A stretch of DNA of 64,000 nucleotides, taken from assembly GCA_949316235.1 (NCBI GenBank), contig OX438751.1, positions 18,972,801 to 19,036,800 of the forward strand, written 5' to 3'. This DNA comes from Oegoconia quadripuncta. Lineage: Eukaryota; Arthropoda; Insecta; Lepidoptera; Autostichidae. The notes under the pieces are model-generated. The model had not been told where the DNA came from. It saw only the letters and a list, made by a program, of their open reading frames with translations, and made no database searches. Made by a program: the position numbers and the translations under genes. This document shows positions 42,830 through 53,113 of this stretch, piece by piece (the first letter of the stretch is position 1; every line of letters begins with the position of its first letter).

Positions 42830-43071
42830 TAATAAATAATAATAAATAAATATCTTTGGACATACACACAGCGCCATCTAGATCCAAAATAAGCAACTAG
42901 GCTTATAATATGAATACCAGATGGTAGATAAACTACACAAATACATCTATAACTCTGGTACACGTGCCCGTATTCATCACACAAACATATGCCCCTAGCG
43001 GGATTCGATTCGACCCCGCAACCTTTTAGTATAGCAGTCAGGGTTACAACCACTACACCAAACGGTTCGTC
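42830..43071 (-). mobile_element. SINE-B, full length but diverged
   Basis: The (AAAT)n tail at 42830-42852, 'atacacacagcgccatctag' and 'aagcaactaggctt' form the tail/body. The head, read leftwards from 43071, pairs with 'accactacaccaaacggttc', and the B-box region 'cgggattcgattcgaccccg' carries a small insertion. Confidence 0.8.
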
Positions 43072-43714
43072 ATTGTAAATAATAGAGGTAAGTATAGTAT
43101 ATATGCCATCCGCAATTTATATTCTTTCAAATTGGTATTGCGAAAATTTTATATAATATCCCATATATGAGTATAAATCAAACAATCGTCATATGACAAC
43201 AATATAAATGAATACAATCTTCGAAGGTATAGTAATTTGAATTCACGAAGATAATAGAATAGAATCGGAATCGATTTATAGTAGAACTATGGTACAGAGA
43301 TGTTACTCAAGCTTTTCTGATATTCTTCGCCACTTCGATATGGCAATAAAAGAACTGAGGACAAGTACGCCTCCAGAAAGGCAATTTTTCCAGGATTTAA
43401 TATCTACTGAGCAAAGTTGTAATAAAAAGTAAAAGTTTACCCGAAAGCAGTCATTTTACCTTGGTTAACTTTTCGAACTCGATTCAAACAAGAAGTAAAG
43501 TAAAGGGACATTTTGAAACGAGCGAGAGAAAATTTTATATAATGTCAGAGACTTCGTGTACGTACTTACAGTTAACCACATAACAAGGACATAGTCGCGG
43601 GGCGTACGAATGAAAGAATGAGAGTTTGACGCGTATAACATTTTTTATGAGAATAGCACAAATTGAAAACTTAGAAAACACCAAAGAACTAAACATAATA
43701 AATTAATCAAGGTA
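43072..43714. other. No gene seen
   Basis: Non-coding, AT-rich. Confidence 0.3.
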
Positions 43715-43990
43715 AAGAAGACGTAGTGACAAAGATTGAAAAAGGTATGTTGAGATGGTTTGGACATGTAGAGAGGATGAATGAAAGAAGACTAACGAAA
43801 GAGATATACCATGCGAATGGTTGTGTTGGTACGGCGAACGTACCATGATCTACACCCAAAACCGACGAGCATGTATGAAAATACATAAGAGAGTGAATGA
43901 AGCAAAAGAGGTGTGTCAGGATCGTAGCATCGTAGCAAGTGGAAGTTTGTGGTCTCTGCCTACCCCTACGTGAAACAGGCGTGACTTTAT
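43715..43990 (+). pseudogene. LINE reverse-transcriptase C-terminal fragment
   Basis: Frame DVVTKIEKGMLRWFGHVERM followed by NERRLTKEIYHANGCVG, a textbook LINE C-terminal segment. After a break come 'cgacgagcatgtatgaaaat' (RRACMK) and 'gtgtgtcaggatcgtagcat', then 'tacgtgaaacaggcgtgac', the 3' end also seen at 4690-5000. It is a 5'-truncated copy with frameshifts. The minus-strand frame at 43916-44179 is a shadow. Confidence 0.85.
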
Positions 43991-44499
43991 GTTATGTATG
44001 TATACAAAACAAGTCAAGTTAAAGTTAATATCATTTCCATGAAGCATGGCAAAAAACCTTCTTCCTAGTTTAATCATAACTTCAAATTCCGCACTTAAAT
44101 CGGACCACGCATTATATTGATATTCATCCGGACAAACACTGAATATACATAGGCACATACAAACAACGCCGTTAGACATAATATAACACTCGTCGTTTTG
44201 CGTCGGGGATTAAAAATAATGGTTATCCCAAAGGATTTTTTGGTTTTTGTGTGGAACATAGTGAAAAATCATTAAGCTATCCCGCCATCTACAATCTATC
44301 TACTACCTGTACTATATGTATCTATACTGTATCTACTATGAGCTCCACTACAAACATGAGTAGTTGAAATATAACCCGGTTTGGTATGTGGGGCAGAGTG
44401 ACCCCCCCGCCCCGCCCGGCAACGCTGAAAAAAGCCATTAGCCACTGTTTCGTTGTGAATAAAATTGTTTGTAACTAATAATTAAGTCACTGGATGCAT

Positions 44500-44580
44500 G
44501 CAGGCTGTCTCCAACTTCCAGCCGCTTGGAATTCTATGCGCAAAGCCTAGGTCGACTCTCTGTGGCTGATATGATGATTA
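44500..44580 (+). pseudogene. LINE C-terminal scrap
   Basis: 'ggctgtctccaacttccagc' and a frame reading AAWNSMRKA and DSLWLI suggest the last residues of a LINE protein. Short, weak support. Confidence 0.35.
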
Positions 44581-46260
44581 CGATTAATTTCTAACTAATT
44601 CAAGGGAGACTTATATTTGTCTAAAGCATAATTAGTAGTGTAAAAAAATTCGTGTTAACTGAAATTTTGAGTTGAGTATTATCGTTTTTGGAAACTTCAG
44701 GAAAGTTTCCGACTTGGAGAATCTCCGTAAATATAATCTCCTTTAACAAAAGAACACCTAACCTACCCGTAACTTACACCTAACCTACGTCACACGGCTA
44801 CGTCGTACACTCCTACGTAAAACACATTTTAGAGTTCGCCTCTAACAGACGCAGAGTTGGCTTAGTAATATGGCTCCATATTATGATTTAAATTTTAAAC
44901 CCATCAAATAGGGAACACAAGAATTACGCGCTTAGCTTTTTCAAATTATGATGAGGCAATTTCGGCACTATGGAACTACCCGTAACTATTCATGAAAGGG
45001 CTCACCCCCTATTACGTGTGCATTTCTGTATATTTCACAAGGTGAACTGTGGATGTTGTTGCAAGCATTTAGGACATCTCTGTCTGACCACCCCATTTGG
45101 GGTAAAACTCGTGACGTTGTATGAAGAGGCTCAAGAGGTAATGGGTTTGATCTATCAATTAGTATTTCCGGCTAAAACAAATGTTTTAGAAAATTCAGTT
45201 TTACTTCATTTTTTAAACAAATTTTAGGATACTTTCACTCCAGGTACGGTATGTTCTTTCCCCTGTCCCCTTTTTCTGATATCATGATTTCTCCAATCTT
45301 CTTTTTAGTATGCTGAATTATCCCAGACAGACCCATTTTGGCGTTACCTTAATACATAAAACCGTGTTATACATTATGTAGTGCTGTCGCCACCCTGGCA
45401 TCAATACGCCCGTCGGCTGCCTCCGGGACTGACGTGGACAAATTGACATGTCCCGTCCACCCCGGCCGCCTTGTTGGGCCATGTTTGTACTCGTGACATG
45501 ATGTGAGGCATTCACAAAGGGAAATAATGGCTCGCTGACGTTTTATTTATAACATTGTTCCGTTCAATAAACATAACTATACCTAGTAGTAGGATCTATT
45601 TTAAATTACCTACTCGTAATGTATAAAACAAAGTCGATGTCTGCCTCTGTCTGTTTCACCGCTTATTGCTTCAAAAGCTCGCAACGGGTTTCTATACGTT
45701 TTCAGAGAATTTCTTCTGGAATTTTGTAATAATATATGCATATTACATATAGACGTGCGAAGCCGGGGTGGGTCGCTAGTGCTATAATAAAGTATAGATA
45801 TGTTAGTTTCTTAGTAATGGCGTATGTAATTCAATTTAAGACACCTAAAACTGCAAATTTTGTTCATAAGAGCCTAATGGGTGAGAATAATGACACGATA
45901 CGCGAGTAAAAGTATGGCTACCTGAAAACAATTGCGCTTCGAAATCGAAAGGAGTGACGAGAAGTTACAATTGGAGCATTTTTAGTAACGTAGCTACTTC
46001 TTTTTTGCTTATTACTCGTAATTATAACAAAAGAATTGTCCACTTACAGTAGTGGTATCCTACAAAGGTGAGGCATAACATCTTCTCCCGTGGGCACTTT
46101 CGTCATGATTCGTGTACGTCGCTACAGAGATTCCATATTAGCAGCAGCTTAGCAGCAGCTTCATTGGTGGCTTCGATCTCCTATGACAGTAAGTGAAAAG
46201 TTATAAAAAAATCCATATTTATAAGTATATACGTGCACAAAAATGTACTTCTGACATATA
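44581..46260. other. No gene seen
   Basis: A 'gaccaccccatttggggtaa' scrap of the 17478-17545 repeat lies at about 45086. The segment 45385-45480 is GC-rich with a 65-codon minus frame (45318-45515) lacking any domain. The rest is AT-rich. Confidence 0.35.
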
Positions 46261-46283
46261 TTTTATTTATTTATTTATTTATT
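46261..46283 (-). repeat. (AATA)n 3' tail of the LINE
   Basis: Five consecutive ttta/ttat units on the plus strand, that is (AATA)n at the 3' end of the minus-strand element, the kind of short-repeat tail used by CR1-like and related LINEs. Confidence 0.7.
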
Positions 46284-46581
46284 CACACGAAATCTTAACA
46301 GCATTTAAATATATATTTAACAATCAATATCTTTAATCTTGCATGCCAGATAATAAGATTTCAATACTGTCTGTATGTTTGATCCAGTAGCAAACTGATT
46401 CCAATAATTACTAAAGTATTACTAAAACAAATCAATGAGGATAAACCAGACATTAATGAAAATTAAGATCGCAAGTGCTACAAGTTCCACATGATGTATA
46501 TAGAAGCTGAGATAATGGGGTATAAGGGTAGGGATAGGAACCTGAGGGGAGGGGGAGTATACAAGATTTTTTTTTTATTTA

Positions 46582-46582
<1 letters not shown>

Positions 46583-46617
<35 letters not shown>
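46583..46617. repeat. (GT)n(GC)n microsatellite
   Basis: About twelve GT units followed by five GC units, within the LINE 3' untranslated region. A frame at 46478-46681 translates it and is not a gene. Confidence 0.95.
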
Positions 46618-46646
46618 TGTGTTTTCCTGTTGCTGTACTATTGTAA

Positions 46647-49508
46647 CTATAATTTACTATTGATTTCCCTTTTAAAGGCACCTGGTTTTAGACAGAATAT
46701 ATCGGCTTCATGGAACCTGACATTATAAGTACCGCGGCATCGAGTCATGACGGAATTCTTTGCATAATTCGTCTCCGTTGTGGGTTCATAAAATAATCGC
46801 GTGTGGCGCGTGCGCACCTGGGGCACTCGTAGCCCCGTTCGCTCCACCAATTCTGGACAATCCACCAAGTTATTGATTACATTGTATAATAGAACCATGT
46901 CATTTATTGTTCGTCTATTTTCAAGTGTTAAAAGTTTGTGGTGCTTCAACCTACCTTCATAACTAGTTTGATCATCGCGAAATCGAACGCTTAGCAGCAA
47001 CAAAAATTTTCGTTGTATGCCTTCAATTCTATCTTTGTGGACAGTGTAGTATGGGGACCAAATTGGAGATGCAAATTCCAGAATACTACGCACATAAGCA
47101 TAATATAATGTCATAACGGATTTCACATCTTTAAAAGGTTTAGTTATTCTATTTATAAATCCCAGCATTTTATATGCCTTCCGCGTAATATGCTCGTAAT
47201 GATCACAGAAAGTCAACTTGGAGTCTAGCATTACTCCCAGATCTCTGACGGTTGTTATCCTGGGTATCGCACAGTCATTTAAGGTATAGTTAAAGCTTAG
47301 TGCATTTCTACTTCTGGTGTAGGTGATAGTTTGACATTTCGATACATTTAGGTCTAACAGATTGGCTTTGCAATACTCAGAGAGTCGATACAAGTCAGAT
47401 TGCAATCTCATGCAGTCCTCGAGAGCTGTAATAGACATATATATTTTATTATCATCAGCATACATCGAAAACTCAGAACATAGGAAGCATTTGTATATAT
47501 CGAAAATATATATGTTGAACAAAAGTGGACCAAGATGAGAACCTTGGGGGACTCCGGATGGAATAGGGGCGAAATTGGATAGACATGAGCCGATCCTGAC
47601 TGCCTGACATCTATTTTCCAGATATGATTTAAACCACCTAAGTAAGTCTCCATGGATTCCAATTGTTTCTAATTTTGATAAAAGTACATTGTGATCCAGC
47701 CTATCGAAACATTTCGAATAGTCGGTATAAATTGCATCAACCTGTCCTCCACTGTCCATGTTAGTTGCAATATAGTCGGTAAAAACTGCTAAGTTAGTTG
47801 TCACCGACCTACGCTGCATAAAACCATGTTGTTGAGTAGGTATGGAGCTTGCAAGTAAAGGGTAAACCTGATCGTATATTATTATTTCAAATAGTTTGCT
47901 GAATACGGATAGAACAGAAATTGGTCTATAATTATCGAATCTCGCCTTAGGTCCACATTTATGTATTGGAATTACTATTGCTTCCTTCCACTTACTAGGA
48001 AAAATTCCGTCTGTGAGGGATTTGTTCAAAATAATGTTCAACGGCCGCGAAAGAACAGTCGCACAGTTCCTCACAAACAGAGGCGGAATGCAGTCACTGC
48101 CAGGTCCTTTTTTAACGTTTATTTGTTTAACATATTTAAATATTGATTCCTCGTTAACACGTATATGGCTGAGAGTTGAGTTGCATGAGTCGTGTACAGG
48201 AGCAAGCGGTGGTGATGTACTAGGAGCGGATCTGTATACAGAGTGAAAATAGTCTAAAAAACATTTACATATATCGGCGGTGTCTGTTATTATTTTTGTT
48301 CCATCAGTCATTTGTTTAGGTATAGCTGCGCAATCTTTTAGGTTTTTAGCATACCGCCAGAACGCTCGAGGGTTCCGTTTTATTGCTCCTTCACATGATT
48401 TTATATATTTGACCCAACATTGCTCCTGCGCAATCTTCTGCCTACGCCTTAGCATAGAAAATGTATCATAATCCCTAGGATTTTTCCGGTTTTTCCATTT
48501 CTTATGAAATTTGAGTTTCTCCTTAATAATGTGAACGAGGTGCTTGCTATACCAACTGGGATAGTGATTATTGGACAACGTCATGAAAGAAGGCACGAAA
48601 GATTCAATAGCATAATTTAATTTTTGATTCAGGATTGTAACCGCATCATCCACGCCACAGTCTCTCAGCAGCTCATACCAGTCTATATCATCCAGGTAGG
48701 AGCGTATGGATTCGTAATCGGCTTTGTTAAACAAAAATATTTTTTTCGAGGGTTCCTTACTGGGGTTATAATACAAATTAGGTAGCTGCAACTCCAGTGC
48801 GGGATGATGAGGCATGTCCTCTCGGGTAAGAGGACAGGCCGAGCGAGTTGTGCTTACGTGAGTATTACATAAAATCAAATCTAGAAAATTATTGTTGTCA
48901 TTAGCTATATTATTGTACTGGTGTAATCCAGTCATAAATAAAAAGTCCATAAATATACGTACATCCCCCGAAACGTGGCCTGATGGGACCAACCCACCAT
49001 CACAATCACCAGACCAGTCCACACAACTCATATTAAAATCGCCTAAAATGATGAAGACATCGTCAGGAAATTGGCCCACTACAGATGTTAGGTATTGTGT
49101 AAGTTGTACAAGAATTTCATCCGTTGATTTTCGAGTACCCGGCAGGTATACACAGATCACATGTAAATCGGTGGCTGATTTAACCACGCGAGACGGCAAA
49201 GTGACGTGTACGGCATCGAACAGAGGCCGGGGGGGCAAACAAGCTACATCGCGCCGAGCGGCGAGCCCCCGTTTGGTAAGCAACATTACCCCCCCGCCCC
49301 GCGTACACTCCATGGCCTCTAAGTCTCTGTCGCATCTGTGGACATCATACCGAGCGTCTGATACCTCCGAATCGAATACACCGTCATACAGCCAGGTTTC
49401 CACAATGGCAATAACTTCATAGTCATGAAGCAGTAAGCCCTGTCTAAATTGGATTGTTTTGCCTCTTATACTACGTGAGTTTTGTAGGTATAATGTTAAA
49501 GAACCCAT
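46647..49508 (-). CDS. LINE ORF2: endonuclease and reverse transcriptase, 953 aa
   Basis: The protein nicks target DNA and copies the element RNA at the nick. Residues 1-240 form an exonuclease/endonuclease/phosphatase-type domain: LQN (N10), VETWL (E37), GDFN (156-159), DLIL (210-213) and a terminal MPHHPAL (232-238) where many relatives have SDH. Residues about 455-725 are the reverse transcriptase: NYRPISVLSVFSKLFE (526-541), QHGFMQRRSVTTNL (560-573), catalytic D596 in TDYSKCFDRLDH, SGVPQGSHLGPLLFNIYI (651-668) and the YADD box with D685 and D686. RDLGVMLDSKLTF (755-767) and the region to the C-terminus match CR1/jockey-type proteins. No RNase H domain is seen. The start at 49508 is immediately before the first conserved endonuclease strand. 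No stop or shift interrupts the frame, so it may be functional. Confidence 0.95.
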   Translation of the reverse strand: MGSLTLYLQNSRSIRGKTIQFRQGLLLHDYEVIAIVETWLYDGVFDSEVSDARYDVHRCDRDLEAMECTRGGGVMLLTKRGLAARRDVACLPPRPLFDAVHVTLPSRVVKSATDLHVICVYLPGTRKSTDEILVQLTQYLTSVVGQFPDDVFIILGDFNMSCVDWSGDCDGGLVPSGHVSGDVRIFMDFLFMTGLHQYNNIANDNNNFLDLILCNTHVSTTRSACPLTREDMPHHPALELQLPNLYYNPSKEPSKKIFLFNKADYESIRSYLDDIDWYELLRDCGVDDAVTILNQKLNYAIESFVPSFMTLSNNHYPSWYSKHLVHIIKEKLKFHKKWKNRKNPRDYDTFSMLRRRQKIAQEQCWVKYIKSCEGAIKRNPRAFWRYAKNLKDCAAIPKQMTDGTKIITDTADICKCFLDYFHSVYRSAPSTSPPLAPVHDSCNSTLSHIRVNEESIFKYVKQINVKKGPGSDCIPPLFVRNCATVLSRPLNIILNKSLTDGIFPSKWKEAIVIPIHKCGPKARFDNYRPISVLSVFSKLFEIIIYDQVYPLLASSIPTQQHGFMQRRSVTTNLAVFTDYIATNMDSGGQVDAIYTDYSKCFDRLDHNVLLSKLETIGIHGDLLRWFKSYLENRCQAVRIGSCLSNFAPIPSGVPQGSHLGPLLFNIYIFDIYKCFLCSEFSMYADDNKIYMSITALEDCMRLQSDLYRLSEYCKANLLDLNVSKCQTITYTRSRNALSFNYTLNDCAIPRITTVRDLGVMLDSKLTFCDHYEHITRKAYKMLGFINRITKPFKDVKSVMTLYYAYVRSILEFASPIWSPYYTVHKDRIEGIQRKFLLLLSVRFRDDQTSYEGRLKHHKLLTLENRRTINDMVLLYNVINNLVDCPELVERTGLRVPQVRTRHTRLFYEPTTETNYAKNSVMTRCRGTYNVRFHEADIFCLKPGAFKREINSKL

Positions 49509-49902
49509 AATAGAAAATTTTAAAAAATTCTGTTAACAAAAATAAAATAATAATTAAGCATCAATTTAAATTTAAATGAAATAAAAATAAAATATAAATA
49601 CAAATGTTCATTATTATATAAGTCAGTCATTCTGAGCGCCCAACTTAGCACAGGTGGTGTTATTGCAAAGTATAGTTTATAACAGTCATACGCTAATAAT
49701 AATATGATAGTACAATTATTGTTATATTTTAATTGTAGCATATATGTGTTGATTTTAATTTTGTGTTGTGTTATCTTTGGAAGTGTAAGTGTTTGTGTAG
49801 GGTTAGGAAATAATAGATAAGTGGGAATAAAGGGAAGGGACCAAATCAGTTGATACATGAGCATCATACTATAAAAATAAGACAAATATTCCATGCATAA
49901 CG
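49509..49902 (-). other. AT-rich spacer between LINE ORFs
   Basis: 394 bp separate the ORF1 stop from the ORF2 start, longer than the short overlap or gap usual in this group. It contains a 124-codon minus-strand frame (49894-49520) rich in hydrophobic and tyrosine residues, as expected from AT-rich DNA. No family is recognised. It could be a genuine spacer aiding re-initiation, or an insertion. Confidence 0.6.
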
Positions 49903-51147
49903 CTAATTTGTTTTTTCTCCATCCAATCTCAGTTTCTTCAAGTCCAAAGACGTGCGTATGATTTTGGGTGGAAAGTTGTCGTCTTGTCTCACGTAAATCT
50001 TGCCATTCCTGACCCAGACGTGACGAAACCCCAGATCTGCGCAGGTCGCTCTGGTCTCCTTAAACAACAACTTATTATCAGCAGTCAAGTGTTCGTTCAA
50101 AAAAATCTTCTTCGTGTTCCCGGGTATTCCGATCTCGCCGGAAGAACAGCCCTTCCTCCTCCGTATGCCGCTAATAAGGTGGTCTCTCTTTGAGATAGTG
50201 GTGAGTTTGGCGACTATAGGCTTCGGGAGATTGTTGATGGTTTTAGGTGAAACTCGTACAGCGAAGGCAATCTCACATGGTGTCAGCTCAACGTTCAGTG
50301 TTTTTGCAAGCGAAAGTATTATTCCAGGTAAGTCCTCACTCCTCCTTTCAGGTATACCAAAAATTTCGATGTTATGCGATCGTGCGTTTTGCTCGTAGGT
50401 GTTTAGTTTTAATTTTAAGTCTTCTAAGGTGGTGTCCCTCTCCTTTAAATATTTGATGTCGGCCTTTACAAGTTTTATATCTGACTGACAGGTGTTCGTT
50501 ATCCTCGTGACATCATCATATTTTTTGGATAAAAATGTGTGGGACTCGTATAAATCGCCGTATTTTTCCGTAATTTTGGTGACTTCCGCGGAGCAACGTT
50601 CTATGGTTTTAGTCAACCCGTTAATCTTTTCTTCTTGAGCTTTATATGTGTTATTAATGGATGCTAATATAGCTAACTTAAAAGCATCCAGACGTTCATT
50701 TTGTTCTTCGCGTGAACGGTCTAACTCAGTTTTAAATAGCTGAAATATGCGATTTAAGGAATCATATTGCATAGGGTCCCCCGCAACCAGCAAGGGAATG
50801 TCATGGTCGGGGGGGGGGTCGCATGAGTCGACCGGAGATGGATTATCGTTAATCAGTCGCCTATCGTCGCCGGCGCTGCCAGACGCACAGCCGCTCGGTT
50901 TACGTGGTGTGTTATTCGGCGTGTTAGCCATAGTTTTATGTGACGAGTTCGTGTTGCAGCATGGACCCATCCAAGTGGCCCTAATATTCGATCTCATTTT
51001 TCTAAATCTCTCTTTTGTAACGCCAGCACAATGAAAGTGGTATAGCTTTTGGCATATAGAACATATTAGGTCTTCTTGGTCGAATATGTCCTTACTGCAT
51101 TGTACACAAATTCCGCAAGATGTCATGTTCGTATTTATGTGTTTCAA
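49903..51147 (-). CDS. LINE ORF1 protein with PHD-like finger, 414 aa
   Basis: Likely the nucleic-acid-binding partner of ORF2, packaging the element RNA. Residues 14-64 form a PHD-type zinc finger: C14-x2-C17, C29-x2-C32, H37-x2-C40, then W59-M-G61-P-C63-C64. The expected first cysteine of the last pair is G61, perhaps replaced by C63. A low-complexity Pro/Ser/Asp linker follows (70-120), then a coiled coil (about 130-255). The C-terminal region (256-400, with ARSHNIEIFGIPERR, NEHLTADNKLLF and VWVRNGKIYVRQDD) resembles the RRM-like and C-terminal domains of L1 ORF1 and of the FP-family proteins seen in insect LINEs. The start at 51147 gives the finger intact; M8 is a possible alternative. 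No internal stop. Confidence 0.9.
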   Translation of the reverse strand: MKHINTNMTSCGICVQCSKDIFDQEDLICSICQKLYHFHCAGVTKERFRKMRSNIRATWMGPCCNTNSSHKTMANTPNNTPRKPSGCASGSAGDDRRLINDNPSPVDSCDPPPDHDIPLLVAGDPMQYDSLNRIFQLFKTELDRSREEQNERLDAFKLAILASINNTYKAQEEKINGLTKTIERCSAEVTKITEKYGDLYESHTFLSKKYDDVTRITNTCQSDIKLVKADIKYLKERDTTLEDLKLKLNTYEQNARSHNIEIFGIPERRSEDLPGIILSLAKTLNVELTPCEIAFAVRVSPKTINNLPKPIVAKLTTISKRDHLISGIRRRKGCSSGEIGIPGNTKKIFLNEHLTADNKLLFKETRATCADLGFRHVWVRNGKIYVRQDDNFPPKIIRTSLDLKKLRLDGEKTN

Positions 51148-51255
51148 GTGAATATAATATTAGACGAAAAATTCACGTCACAGTACCTGTGTTTGTGTGC
51201 GACTTGTTTGGCGGCCCGGCAATCAACTCGGCTGATAGTCGTGTCGTAGTACGAA

Positions 51256-51938
51256 GGATTTCCTTACAATATGACAGGTAACGGACTTTTCTTGGCTTCC
51301 AATCTTCTAAAATCTGACACTTTTCAGGTGAATAATTATGTTATTCGTATAAAATTTAATCAAAATAAACAGAGAATTCAGAATCAGCTGCTAACTCCAA
51401 AAGTGCGAGGGTAGATTTTTTTTCCTTTATGATTCTTAGGCTCACACAAACATTTTGAGAAGAACAGTCACCACAGGCCAACCACCCTAACAGACACCGA
51501 GGTTTGCATTGCCTTCCATTTTGTCATTTTTGGTACGGAACACTAAAAGCTAAATAAATTAGTCAAACCCAAACTTAAATAATTGATTTTCATAATATAA
51601 GAAATATTTTCCACAAACGACTACCCATCCTTATTTAATATTTGATTAACATTTTCTCAAAATTACCTTCAGTACCTACCTTCAAAGGAGCTCCGTTTCT
51701 GTTCCTGAAGACTCGTGTACCTATTTAATGTAATCCAGTACCTACTTGCCCAGTGTTCATTGTTTCAGTTTCAGACGCTCTTTATTAACAAAGGTATTGT
51801 TAGAAGATAATGGCGCCCGCAACAATTTGCAATTCAATGAGAACTATTTCTCTACTCAGTACAAAAGAGACTAAATTATTATATCACAATGATAGATAAC
51901 ATTAAAAAATAATTTAAAAAAAAAACAAAAAATGGATT
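51256..51938. other. No gene seen
   Basis: AT-rich. The A-rich stretch at 51914-51936 is, on the minus strand, the run of T that would terminate Pol III transcription of the tRNA gene next to it. Confidence 0.4.
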
Positions 51939-52010
51939 GGGCTCGTCCGGGATTTGAACCCGGGACCTCTCGCACCCTAAGCGAAAATCATACCCCTAGA
52001 CCAACGAGCC
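51939..52010 (-). tRNA. tRNA-Pro (anticodon AGG)
   Basis: 72 nt on the minus strand. The 7-bp acceptor stem is GGCTCGT with ACGAGCC, the discriminator base is C, the A box is TGGTCTAGGGG and the B box GGTTCAAATCC. The anticodon loop TTAGGGT gives AGG (A34, normally modified to inosine). The anticodon stem TTCGC/GCGAG has one U-G wobble at its base where the sister gene has C-G. No intron, no encoded CCA. T runs (CATTTTTTG and a longer one) lie just downstream. It decodes proline CCU/CCC codons. Confidence 0.95.
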
Positions 52011-52827
52011 GGTTGAACCACACGTCGAAAGTATGCTACCCAATCGTAAATGCGTGCACGCAACAATATAATGACGTATTTTATTAGAAAGTAGGCTCGA
52101 ACCGTACACTCGAGATCAGGAAACAGCGATACAAATGACTTTAAAATCTGGGTCAATAGGTAATATTACAACAATGAAAGTGATTCAAATTATACAAATT
52201 GATGTGAAAACATACCTAAATTTTTAGGGATTTCGACCTACTTTAATAGTACAAAATTCCTCACATTTCACTGCATTTGAACTTAAAATTTTGAAGTAAG
52301 TATCTAACCGAATGCTATACTCATTTTCGGTTACCGCAGTTAAGCAATGATTGAATGGATGACCACTAGTGTCATCTTCATATGAGTGTTTACGTGATTG
52401 GGTTATTACCCGCCTCTACACTTCTCCCACTAAAACTCCTGTAGGCAAGCCAGGATCAATAGTGGTAGGTAGGTACTTACTCTGAACGGCTTCCATTGCT
52501 ATCTTGAACTTTCATAACAGTTAATTAAACTCTCACAATTTCTTACTCAAGTAGGTATTCCTTTTATTATTATTGTTAAGTTTATTACTAAATTTACATT
52601 GTTTGTTTTATATTAAGTATAACATAGCTATGGAAGAGTGAGGTCTTCTGATACAGGTATTGCTAACTTACAAGGGGACCTTAACAACTCATTTATTAAA
52701 ACGGATATTTTACTGAAAATATAATAATTTGAATTTGAAAAAAATCTTAGGCTTTACTCATGTGCCTTGGGCCCCAGATTTGTAGCCTATTGGCTCGAAC
52801 CAGAAGATGTTTGTTGTGAGAATGACA
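52011..52827. other. No gene seen
   Basis: 52310-52460 shows faint resemblance to the 2481-2830 repeat ('gaccactagtgtcat'). The rest is AT-rich spacer between the tRNA genes. Confidence 0.3.
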
Positions 52828-53113
52828 ATAAATAATAAATAAATAAGTAATAATAAATATCTTTAGACATACACACAGCGCCATCTATTTCCACAGTAAG
52901 CAACTATACGCCTGTGTGTGGATACCAGATGGTTGATATACTACATAAATACATTTTTTTTTGTAAATAAATACTTATTTTAAATAAAAACATCCATAAC
53001 TCGGGTACACATGGCCGAATTCATCACACAAACATATGTCCCTAGCGGGATTCGAACCCGCGACCTTTTGGTATAGTGGTCAGAGTTGCTAACCACTACA
53101 CCAAGCAGGTCGT
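52828..53113 (-). mobile_element. SINE-B, full length
   Basis: (AAAT)n tail at 52828-52860, 'agacatacacacagcgccat', 'ccacagtaagcaactata' and 'ggataccagatggttgatat', then 'cgggattcgaacccgcgacc' (B box) and 'ctaaccactacaccaagcag' (A-box end) at the right. This is the best-preserved SINE-B. It lies between the two proline tRNA genes but differs clearly from them, so it does not derive from a local copy. Confidence 0.85.

Larger units (their letters stand above)
46261..51255 (-). mobile_element. Apparently full-length non-LTR retrotransposon
   Basis: The element reads right to left: about 100 bp of GC-richer 5' leader, ORF1 (51147-49903), a 394-bp AT-rich spacer, ORF2 (49508-46647), a 3' region with a (GT)n(GC)n tract, and an (AATA)n tail at 46261-46283. 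Both frames are uninterrupted and carry all major domains. The organisation and sequence place it in the CR1/jockey group of LINEs. I could not fix the 5' end or find a convincing target duplication, so the right boundary is approximate. It could supply the machinery that moves local SINEs, but no shared 3' end was seen. Confidence 0.85.

Noticed and set aside
42829..43053. 74-codon minus frame
   Set aside because: Translation of the SINE-B copy.
46261..46283. CRISPR-like or satellite array
   Set aside because: Simple (AATA)n tail of the LINE; no spaced repeats of CRISPR type occur anywhere in the window.
48892..49422. 176-codon plus-strand frame
   Set aside because: Antisense shadow of the LINE ORF2 endonuclease region.
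49520..49894. 124-codon frame between LINE ORFs as a gene
   Set aside because: Very AT-rich with biased Tyr/Leu/Ile/Asn content and no family; treated as spacer.
51290..51330. Target-site duplication for the full-length LINE ('tctgaca' near both ends)
   Set aside because: Only seven bases match, at inconsistent distance from the element ends; could be chance.
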